A stretch of 64,000 nucleotides of DNA from Methylorubrum aminovorans (GTDB lineage Bacteria; Pseudomonadota; Alphaproteobacteria; Rhizobiales; Beijerinckiaceae), in contig NZ_BPRC01000003.1 of the NCBI RefSeq assembly GCF_022179725.1, positions 124,001 through 188,000 of the forward strand. The letters are read 5' to 3'. Positions 53,508 through 60,582 of this stretch are shown here, in pieces. Within the stretch, counting starts at the first letter, position 1, and each line of letters opens with the position of its first letter. Under the pieces are notes generated by a model, which saw only the letters and a program-made list of their open reading frames with translations, made no database searches and had not been told where the DNA came from. Made by a program: the position numbers and the translations under genes.

Positions 53508-53533
53508 GGAACGTCGGTCGCCGGCGTTCCGTT
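53508..53533 (+). promoter_or_regulatory. EcfG-type general stress promoter before the DUF3597 gene
   Basis: GGAAC (53508-53512), exactly 17 nt and CGTT (53530-53533) match the consensus of the alphaproteobacterial EcfG sigma factor without mismatch. It lies 45 bp before the ATG at 53579. Confidence 0.75.
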
Positions 53534-53578
53534 GTCGTCCGCTCGGCCCCGACTGGGGCCAGGAACTTGGAGGACTGA

Positions 53579-54049
53579 ATGAGCATCTTCGGGTCGATCA
53601 TGTCGAAGATCTTCGGCGGCAGCGCGAGCGCCCAGGCTGCGGCCCCGCACGCCTCCGAGACACCGAGCGTGTCGGCCGCGGCGCAGGGCCAGGACGGTCC
53701 GACCGGCTCGGCCAGCAGCGCCGCCGCTCCCTCGATGAGCGGGGCGCCGTCGCCGGTCGCGCCCGGACCGTCCGGGGCGGGCCAAGCGAACGTCGACGTC
53801 GGCCAGGTGCTCGCCGACCTCGCCTCGAAGAAGGGCCAGAGCCTCGACTACAAGCGCTCCATCGTCGACCTCCTGAAGCTGCTCGACCTCGACAGCAGCC
53901 TGCAGGCGCGCAAGCAGCTCGCCGATGAGTTGCACTACACGGGCGACAAGGAGGATTCGGCCTCCATGAACGTCTGGCTGCACAAGCAGGTCGTCCAGAA
54001 GCTCGCCGAGAACGGCGGCAAGGTCCCGGACGATCTCAAGCACGCCTGA
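53579..54049 (+). CDS. DUF3597 domain protein
   Basis: 156 aa starting MSIFGSIMSKIFGGSAS. A Ser/Ala/Pro low-complexity linker (about 15-70) separates this amphipathic start from the conserved DUF3597 block: VDVGQVLADLASKKGQSLDYKRSIVDLLKLLDLDSSLQARKQLADELHYTGDKEDSASMNVWLHKQVVQKLAENGG. The fold is a small helical LysM-linked type in some relatives; its function is unknown. The EcfG promoter makes it a likely stress protein. Confidence 0.88.
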   Translation: MSIFGSIMSKIFGGSASAQAAAPHASETPSVSAAAQGQDGPTGSASSAAAPSMSGAPSPVAPGPSGAGQANVDVGQVLADLASKKGQSLDYKRSIVDLLKLLDLDSSLQARKQLADELHYTGDKEDSASMNVWLHKQVVQKLAENGGKVPDDLKHA

Positions 54050-54197
54050 CGGCGCATGGGCGCCGGGCACTCGCCATGGCGCCCCAACAAGCCGGATGCC
54101 GCTCAGGGCCGCATGATGCGGGCGACCGGGCGCCCGGGTCCTTCTCGGGACCGCGAGCGGTGCCCGGCACGAAACGCATCAGCAGGACCGCCAGATC

Positions 54198-54443
54198 ATG
54201 CTATACAGGACCCTCGTAGCCTTCGCGTTCGCGACCTCTGGCCTCGTCGCGGCACAGGCCGCACCTGCGATGGACCGGGAGACATTGAAGGCGCGCTGCA
54301 GCGGCGACTACGCGACGTACTGCGGCGACCTTGCGCCGGATGGCGAGGAGGTCCAAGCCTGCTTCCGCAAGAACATGGCAAACCTCTCGCCGGCCTGCCG
54401 CACGGAGATCGACAGGCACGAGAAGGGCGGCAGGAAGGGCTGA
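54198..54443 (+). CDS. Small secreted Cys-rich-repeat protein
   Basis: 81 aa. A signal peptide (MLYRTLVAFAFATSGLVAAQAAP) leads to a single CSGDYATYCGDLAPDGEEVQACFRKNMANLSPACRTEI unit with four cysteines. This pattern is the 'cysteine-rich repeat' also seen in Golgi apparatus protein 1. Two disulfides are likely in the periplasm. Its role is unknown; similar proteins are frequent in Rhizobiales. Confidence 0.8.
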   Translation: MLYRTLVAFAFATSGLVAAQAAPAMDRETLKARCSGDYATYCGDLAPDGEEVQACFRKNMANLSPACRTEIDRHEKGGRKG

Positions 54444-54470
54444 GCCTCGCGCTTGCGTGTCCAGCGCCCT

Positions 54471-55493
54471 TCAGGGGCGTGACGGCGGCAGGGGCATGCG
54501 GACGGACACCCGCAGGCCGTCCGAGGCGAAGTTCACGTCCACCTCGGCGCCCGTCTGCGCGGCCAGGACCTTGTTCAGGAGGCGGTGGCCGAAGCCCTCC
54601 CGAGTGGGGTACGGGGCGGGCGGCCCGTCGTGCTCCGCCCAATCCCACCGCAGAGCGCGGCCGGCCGAGCCCTCCTCGACCCACCAGGTCACCTGCAGCC
54701 GTCCGTTCGGGTCGGCGAGCGACCCGTGCCGTAGTGCGTTCGTGGTCAGCTCGTGCAGGGCCATGCCCACCGGCACGGCGGCCTCCGACGGCAGCGTGAC
54801 CCGAGGCCCCTCCAGCGATAGGCGCCCACGCTCGTCGTAGGGGCTCAGCTCGGCCCGCAACAGGCCGTCGAATGAGGCGGCCTGGGCGATGTCCTCGGTG
54901 ATCAGCGCGTGCGTGCGCGCCAGCGAGGCGATGCGGCCCGACAAGGCCCGGGTGAACTCCGGGATGGTGAGCGAGGACCGCACGGTCGCGTTCAGCACGG
55001 CCTGGACGGTGGCGAGCGTGTTCTTCACCCGGTGGTGCAGCTCACGCACCAACAAGGCCTGCCGGTCCTCGTAGGCGCGCCGCTCAGTGACGTCGCGCTG
55101 GGTCGAGACCCAGTGCGCGATGCGCCCGTCCCCATCGCACACCGGCGTGATCACCCACTCGACCCGGTAGGTCGAGCCGTCCTTGCGGTAGTTGAGCACT
55201 TCGTCCCGCACGGCCTCGCCCGCTTTGAGTGCGGCACGCACCCGGTCGAGGGCCGCACGCTCCGTTTCCGCCCCCTGCAGGAGGCGCGGCGAGCGCCCGA
55301 CGACCTCGTCGAATTCGTAGCCGGTCATGCGGCTGAAGGCCGGGTTTGCGTACTCGATACGCGGGCCCGGCTCGTCGAGCTCGGCGGAGGTGATCAGGAT
55401 GGCCTCGCCGGACGCCTCGACCGCCGCGCGAAGCAGCCTGAGGTCGACCCGCCCGACCCTCGTCTCGTCCAAGCCCGGCAACGCACCCTCCAC
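54471..55493 (-). CDS. PAS(LOV-like)-HWE/HisKA_2 sensor histidine kinase without the photoactive Cys
   Basis: 340 aa. The PAS domain (about residues 20-137) follows the LOV pattern: NPAFSRMTGYEFDEVVGRSPRLLQGAETERAALDRVRAAL and VLNYRKDGSTYRVEWVITPV. The photoactive GRNCRFLQG is here GRSPRLLQG, so flavin-cysteinyl adduct formation is not possible. The kinase part starts ELHHRVKNTLATVQAV (H153) and has HELTTNALRHG. It probably responds to another signal through a PAS pocket. No receiver is adjacent. Confidence 0.88.
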   Translation of the reverse strand: MEGALPGLDETRVGRVDLRLLRAAVEASGEAILITSAELDEPGPRIEYANPAFSRMTGYEFDEVVGRSPRLLQGAETERAALDRVRAALKAGEAVRDEVLNYRKDGSTYRVEWVITPVCDGDGRIAHWVSTQRDVTERRAYEDRQALLVRELHHRVKNTLATVQAVLNATVRSSLTIPEFTRALSGRIASLARTHALITEDIAQAASFDGLLRAELSPYDERGRLSLEGPRVTLPSEAAVPVGMALHELTTNALRHGSLADPNGRLQVTWWVEEGSAGRALRWDWAEHDGPPAPYPTREGFGHRLLNKVLAAQTGAEVDVNFASDGLRVSVRMPLPPSRP

Positions 55494-55658
55494 CCACGAC
55501 CGTCATCCGCCCGGCCTGCACGCCCGATGGCGGCCGGGCGTACGCTGCTTAACCTACGACGGTGTGCCGGGTTGCCGCGGACGGCGGCCAGGGCTGCGCC
55601 GCATCGTCCCAGGCGGGCCGGTTCGAGAGGATTTGGCGTCCGGTCGCGCGGGTAGGTC

Positions 55659-55683
55659 GGAACGCAGAGGCCTTCGCTGGTTT
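55659..55683 (+). promoter_or_regulatory. Weak EcfG-like promoter before the Lys-rich peptide gene
   Basis: GGAAC at 55659-55663 is followed after 16 nt by GTTT (55680-55683), which shifts GTT one base from the usual spacing. It lies 25 bp before the ATG at 55709, and the -10 is poor. Confidence 0.3.
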
Positions 55684-55708
55684 GCCGTTCGAAACACAGG
55701 AGGCGAGC

Positions 55709-55846
55709 ATGACCGAGAAGAAGGGCCACGGCAGCGCGACGGCCAAGAAGGCGAACGCCAAGGCGAGCCGCGAGGGCAAGTCCAATCCCCGCACCTCGTC
55801 GTCGGCCCAGGCCGAGCTCGGCAAGAAGGGCGGCAAGAGCAAGTGA
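55709..55846 (+). CDS. Lysine-rich 45-residue protein
   Basis: 45 aa, with a perfect AGGAGG 5 nt before the ATG. It is highly basic and disordered: MTEKKGHGSATAKKANAKAS, then REGKSNPRTSSS and a QAELGKKGGKSK tail. It resembles short KGG/stress-type or DNA-binding small proteins. It is too short for a family call. Its strong ribosome site argues that it is real. Confidence 0.6.
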   Translation: MTEKKGHGSATAKKANAKASREGKSNPRTSSSAQAELGKKGGKSK

Positions 55847-56001
55847 GTGCAGGCCGCGCCCGTCGCGGCGACCCGCAGGCTGTGGGTAAGCCGCTCCGGC
55901 CGGCCGCGACACGGAACGCTGCGAAGGCGGCGTCGTTGCCCGAGGCCGCGCCACTTGGTGCGGTTTCGTGGCCATTCGTGTGACATGCGTGCCGAGCTCC
56001 G

Positions 56002-56706
56002 ATGCAACTGCCCCGAGATGACACCAGCCATCCCCGAGCCGAAGCCTTCCGAGCCTTCATCCGCGACGCCGGCTTCCCATGCGTCGGCGCCAAGTCGGCC
56101 CTGACCAAGGGCCAGATGCGCGTCCTGGTCGCCCGCGACATCACCTCGGCCTGGGACGACATGCGCATCTACCCGGCGCTGATGGCTTTCGCGGCGCGCT
56201 ATCGGAGGCGGCCCGAGCTCTTCCAGAGCTTCGCCGTCATCTTCGAAGGGCCCGGCGACCTGAACGAAGAGGGCTTCGAGCGACACCTCTGGGACCGCGT
56301 GCAATCGCTCGCCGACAAGGACGCTTGGCTCGGGCATCCATGGGACGGGCGCGTCGCCCAGGAGCCGGACAGCCCGCACTTTTCGCTCAGCTTCGCTGGC
56401 GAGGCGTTTTTCGTGGTCGGCCTGCACCCGAATGCCAGCCGGCCAGCGCGGCGGTTCTCCTCGCCCGCCTTGGTGTTCAACCTGCACGCTCAGTTCGAGC
56501 AACTGCGTGAGGTGGGCCGCTATGAGAAGCTGCGCGCCTCCATCCTGGACCGCGACGAGGCGCTGGCCGGCTCAGCGAACCCGATGCTGACGCGCCACGG
56601 CGAAGCGTCCGAGGCGCGTCAGTACAGCGGCCGAGTTGTCGGCGAAGAGTGGCGCTGCCCCTTCCGCCCGCGCGGGGCGAACCCGGATACCCGGATCGGC
56701 TCCTGA
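56002..56706 (+). CDS. YqcI/YcgG family (GntA-like heme-dependent N-hydroxylase) protein
   Basis: 234 aa. The family order is seen: AFIRDAGFPCVGAKSALTKGQMRVLVARDI, YPALMAFAARYRR, FAVIFEGP, FEHLWDRVQSLA (here FERHLWDRVQ), DSPHFSLSFAGEAFFVVGLHPNASRPARRF and NPMLTRHGE. The best-studied member, GntA, hydroxylates a guanidine nitrogen in guanitoxin synthesis with heme. No other guanitoxin genes are near, so the substrate here is unknown. PCVGAKSA and HPNASR are probably active-site stretches. Confidence 0.8.
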   Translation: MQLPRDDTSHPRAEAFRAFIRDAGFPCVGAKSALTKGQMRVLVARDITSAWDDMRIYPALMAFAARYRRRPELFQSFAVIFEGPGDLNEEGFERHLWDRVQSLADKDAWLGHPWDGRVAQEPDSPHFSLSFAGEAFFVVGLHPNASRPARRFSSPALVFNLHAQFEQLREVGRYEKLRASILDRDEALAGSANPMLTRHGEASEARQYSGRVVGEEWRCPFRPRGANPDTRIGS

Positions 56707-56741
56707 AGGGAGCGTGGCGGTTCTCGCGGCTTGCACGAACG

Positions 56742-57001
56742 TCAGCTCGACCTCCTGGCGGCGCGTGCGGCCTTCGCTTGGGCCTTCGCGTCCGCCGCGT
56801 CCGCGGCCATCCTCGCATCTTCCAGACGCTCGGTCGGGCGCGGGTCTCCCGGCGCCGCCGAAGCTCGTCGAGTTCCTCTTCTGTGAGGTGCTCGATGCCG
56901 ATGTAGCGGTTTCGGGCCGCGCTCGTCCGGATGAGCACGTCGAGCTTGGCCTGGATGGCCGCCCCGTCCCGGTTCTGCGAATTCTGGATCAGGAACACCA
57001 T
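56742..57001 (-). pseudogene. Truncated, frameshifted low-affinity iron permease fragment
   Basis: The reverse strand reads MVFLIQNSQNRDGAAIQAKLDVLIRTSAARNRYIGIEHLTEEELDELRRRRE. This matches the C-terminal third of low-affinity iron permeases, and the first membrane spans are missing. A frameshift near 56840 then moves the tail to PTERLEDARMAADAADAKAQAKAARAARR and stop in another frame. The fragment is therefore N-terminally truncated and shifted. It lies in the 491-bp gap before the decarboxylase gene. Confidence 0.75.
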
Positions 57002-57197
57002 CAGTAACCGGCTAGGAGAAGGGCGAGCAAGGTCATCGTGGGTGGCCGTAGTCGGGGCCCACTCAACGGCCGGCGGCCAAGGTTCGTCTCCAGACCGGTA
57101 GTCTCGGCTGTTGGCACTCGGCAGCTGGCGGAACGCTCCTGGCCATAAGCGGCTTTTGCCCCCGGACCCGTTAGCTGGTCGGGTCGCGCGTGGAGGC

Positions 57198-58100
57198 ATG
57201 ATGGCGGCCGATCCAAAGCCACTGAAGCTGTGGGACCGCGACAGGGGCAAGACGGTCGAGGAGTTCATGCCCGACCACCAAACCACCTACGAGACGCGCC
57301 CGCTGCGGGCACCGGGCCAGTGGCTTCGCGCAACTCCGCTCTTCGACAAGCTCTACGCGCTCTACCAGGACGCGCCTTGGACGCGGCGCAGCATCGAGCC
57401 GTTCGTGCGCGAGTACCACATCGACATGAGCGAGTTCGAGCAGCGCCGCTACCGCTCCTATGCCGACTGGTTCGTGCGGGAGTTCAAGCCGGGCAGGCGG
57501 CGCTTCCCCGAAGATCCGAGGCAGATGGGTGCTCCCGCCGAGGCGCGCTACTTCGGCTGGGAGCGGTTCGGGCCGGAGCAGCGCATCCCCGTGAAGGGCC
57601 AGTCCCTCGCAGCCCCGGACATCCTGGGCAATGCCGAGCGTGCCAAGCCCTTCCTGGGCGGACCGGTCCTGCTCATGCGGCTCTCGCCCGTGGACTACCA
57701 TCACGTGCACTACCCGGACGACGGGCGGACGTTGGACCACGAGCGACTCGGACGCAGCATCTGGACCGTCGCGTGGACAGCCGTGCAGAACAAGCCGGAC
57801 ATCTACATCCGCAACGAGCGGCAGGTGAACATCCTGGAGACGGAGCACTTCGGGCAGCTCGGCTTCGTGGAGTTCGGTGCCCTCACGGTCGGACGCATCG
57901 TGCAGCGCCACTCGCTCGACCAGCCCTTCGTGCGCGGCGCGCAGAAGTCGGTGTTCAAGTTCGGCGGCTCGGCCGTCGCCATCTTCGGCGAGCCGGGTGC
58001 CTGGCGCCCGGCCGACGACATCCTGGCACACACGCCGCAAGGCATGGAAACCATCGTGCGCCTAGGCGAGCCGGTCGCTACCAGCCTCCGCGGTGCGTAG
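57198..58100 (+). CDS. Phosphatidylserine decarboxylase-family protein
   Basis: 300 aa from the ATG at 57198; the next ATG is in phase. Conserved blocks: FVREYHIDMSEFEQRRYRSYADWFVREFKPGRR, LLMRLSPVDYHHVHYPDDGRTL, LETEHFGQLGFVEFGALTVGRIVQ and the self-cleavage site KFGGSAVAIFGE. Ser258 would become the pyruvoyl group after cleavage behind Gly257. The usual (L/G)GST is here GGSA. It is the longer, Clostridium/eukaryote-like form, distinct from the short alphaproteobacterial Psd, and could be a second decarboxylase acting on another phospholipid. Confidence 0.82.
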   Translation: MMAADPKPLKLWDRDRGKTVEEFMPDHQTTYETRPLRAPGQWLRATPLFDKLYALYQDAPWTRRSIEPFVREYHIDMSEFEQRRYRSYADWFVREFKPGRRRFPEDPRQMGAPAEARYFGWERFGPEQRIPVKGQSLAAPDILGNAERAKPFLGGPVLLMRLSPVDYHHVHYPDDGRTLDHERLGRSIWTVAWTAVQNKPDIYIRNERQVNILETEHFGQLGFVEFGALTVGRIVQRHSLDQPFVRGAQKSVFKFGGSAVAIFGEPGAWRPADDILAHTPQGMETIVRLGEPVATSLRGA

Positions 58101-58140
58101 GTCGATTGCTGCATCCCGCCTCGTTGGACTTCGTCGCGTA

Positions 58141-59074
58141 TGTCCCTGTCGAAAAAGGTGAAGGTCGGCCTCGACGAGACCCGCATCCTCATCCTTGGCT
58201 CGCAGATCCTACTGGGCTTCCAGTTCCAGGGCGCTTTCCGCCCGGCGTTCGAGACGCTGCCCTACCGCGCCGCATTGTCTGGGCGGTGGCGCTCGGCCTG
58301 ATTACCCTCACCATCGCGCTCCTCATCACGCCCTCGGTCCAGCACCGGATGGTGGAGGGCGGCCGAGATACAAAGCGGCTGCTCGGCGTGATCGGCCACT
58401 ATGCCGGGCTGTCGCTGGCGCCGTTCGCACTGGCGCTCGGGGCCGACCTATTCCTGGCTGTCGAGCCGGTTCTGGGGCTCGGCCCCGGCTTGGCCGCCGG
58501 CATCCTCTTCTGCGGTCTCGCGCTTCTGTTCTGGTACGGACTGGAGGCGCTGAAGGCACGTCGCGTTGGACAAGGGGAGCGCACGATGACCAGCCGGGAG
58601 CCTGAGCACGAGCACACCCCTCTTGAGATCAAGATCGAGCAGATGCTGACCGAGGCGCGCGTGGTGCTGCCCGGCGCCCAAGCACTTCTCGGCTTCCAGC
58701 TCGTGATCACCTTCTCCGAGGCGTTCGAGAAGTTGGCCCTCGTTTCGAAAGTCGTCCACCTCGTGGCACTCGGCTTTCTGGCTCTCACGGTGGTGTGGCT
58801 GATGGCGCCGGCCGCCTTCCATCGCATTGTCTACGCGGGCGAGGATACGCTGGAGTTCCATACTCTGGGCAGCCGCTTCCTGCTCGCGGCGAGTGTAACG
58901 CTCGCGCTCGGCATCTCGGCCGATCTCGGCGTCGTCGTCGCAAAGGTCGTCGGGTCGGACGCGGCCGGGATTGTCGCGGCCATCGTGTGTCTCGCCTTGC
59001 TTGTCGGGCTCTGGCACGTGCACCCGGCGCTGCTGCGGAGGCGACGCCTGTCGGGCCCAGCCAGTTCTCGGTGA
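58141..59074 (+). pseudogene. Frameshifted DUF6328-like membrane protein with two repeated modules
   Basis: From the ATG at 58141 the frame reads MSLSKKVKVGLDETRILILGSQILLGFQFQGAFRPAFETLPYRA and then runs into a stop at about 58300. The rest of the DUF6328 pattern continues in another frame (IVWAVALGLITLTIALLITPSVQHRMVEGGRDT and more spans) to 59074. Without a stop, a second similar module follows from about residue 160: VLPGAQALLGFQLVITFSEAFEKL, HRIVYAGEDTLEFHTLGSRFLLA. One base is missing near 58275. The second module alone (ATG 58586) could still make a 162-aa protein. Confidence 0.75.
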
Positions 59075-59121
59075 AACGGCCGACTAGCAACGACGGCGTC
59101 CGGTTCCCGAGCGCTCAGCTG

Positions 59122-59385
59122 TCACTGGAACCAGCGGGCCATATCACGGTGCCGGCGCTTCAGGTGCAATTCGATCAGCTCGAACAGGCCGCCCCTATTG
59201 TGCGCGCGGTGCACGGGAAGGGCGAGTTCGTGAAGCAGTGCATCCATCGCGGCCCGGCGCGCTCGATAGCCCTGGAACTTGTCTAGGTAGGCGTCCACGA
59301 CCCGCTCGGCCTTGATGATGGTGCCGGGCTTGTAGGTAGCCGCGAGGGCAAGGATCGAGCGCACGGTGTCGTCGAGCGTATCCAT
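59122..59385 (-). CDS. Small helical protein of unknown function
   Basis: 87 aa from the ATG at 59385. The sequence MDTLDDTVRSILALAATYKPGTIIKAERVVDAYLDKFQGYRARRAAMDALLHELALPVHRAHNRGGLFELIELHLKRRHRDMARWFQ looks like a genuine compact helical protein with a charged, basic C-terminus. No family or clear partner was identified. It lies convergently after the decayed DUF6328-like gene. Confidence 0.5.
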   Translation of the reverse strand: MDTLDDTVRSILALAATYKPGTIIKAERVVDAYLDKFQGYRARRAAMDALLHELALPVHRAHNRGGLFELIELHLKRRHRDMARWFQ

Positions 59386-59505
59386 GCAGTAGTAGCAGCG
59401 CGTGATCCCCTGCGGTTCCGGTCTGCACACTGCGGGCCAGGCATCCGGCGGAGTACGAACGTCCCGCCGGCTCTGCTCAACACCAAGCGTCTCCCCCCGA
59501 TAGCC

Positions 59506-60386
59506 GTGAGGCTCACCGGTGCAGGCATCCACGTCGTGACAAACCTGCCCGACACCGCCTGCTTCGTGCGGGCCGACCGCAGCTTGTTCGAGACCGCGCT
59601 CGTCAACATGGCGGTCAACACCCGCGACGCTATGGACGGCGAGGGCACGCTGACCCTGCGGCTGGCCTGCGGGGTTGGCAAGCCCGCCATCCGCGGACAC
59701 GCCCCTGCACCTGGTCCCTTCGCCGCCGTGTCCCTGACGGACACCGGGTCCGGCATCCCGCCGGAGGTTGTCGGGCGCATCTTCGAGCCGCTCTTCACCA
59801 CCGAGGACATCGGCAAGGGAACCAGCCTCAGCCTCAGCCAAGTGTTCGGCTTCACCAAGCAGTCGGGCGGCGACGTCGATGTCGTGAGCGCGCCCGGGCG
59901 CGGCTCGACCTTCACCCTTTACCTGCCCCAGGCCGGCCCCTGCGCCGCCGAGGAGCCCAGGCCCGCCGGGCCGGAGGCCGCCTCCGGCGGGACGGGTCAG
60001 CGCGTCCTGGTCGTCGAGGACAACGTCGAGGTGGGGCGCTTCGCCACTCAGATCCTGGAGGATCTCGGTTACGAGACGACGTGGGCGGCCAACGCGGGGG
60101 AGGCGCTTGCGCATCTCGGCTCCGCCGGCTCCGGCTTCGACGCGGTGTTCTCGGACGTGGTGATGCCCGGCATGAACGGTGCCGAGCTCGCGCGAGATCC
60201 TGCGCCACTTTCCGGCCTGCCGGTAGTGTTGGCCTCCGGCTACAGCCACGTGCTGGCGAGGAGGGCGGCAGCCACGTGCTGGCGCAGGAGGGCGGCCATG
60301 GCTTCGAGCTCCTGCACAAGCCTTACTCGGCTGGGCAGCTCTCGCGCATCCTCCAGCGCCTGCCCCGGGGACTGGGCGGCCCGTGA
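59506..60386 (+). pseudogene. N-terminally truncated histidine kinase/receiver remnant with internal duplication
   Basis: The frame begins directly inside an HATPase domain (FVRADRSLFETALVNMAVNTRDAMDGEG, IFEPLFTTEDIGKG). It continues through a receiver (VLVVEDNVEVGR, VFSDVVMPGMNG), but no HisKA or sensor precedes it. In the receiver the stretch between 60190 and 60240 is shortened by three bases. A 26-nt unit (60245-60270) is then repeated at 60271-60297, which shifts the frame: GFELLHKPYSAGQLSRILQRL is read in a different phase and ends at 60386. This is a decaying hybrid kinase tail. Confidence 0.75.
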
Positions 60387-60582
60387 CGGCAGGACCCGAA
60401 CTCGCCGCCCCCGCCGCGCGGGGCGCCGCAAACTCGCCACCACCACGTATCATGGCCCGCATCGAATCCTCGGCCGGGGAGGAAACCGTTCCGGCCGCCG
60501 CGTTCCCAATCCAGGCCCCGCCGCAGAGCATGTCCGAGCCCGTCACGTCCTTGACCGTCGCCTTCCTCTCGGGGGCGGGCAG

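Noticed and set aside
57135..57165. EcfG promoter before the decarboxylase gene
   Set aside because: A GGAAC is present, but no CGTT is found at 15-17 nt; the downstream GGCTTT is too different.
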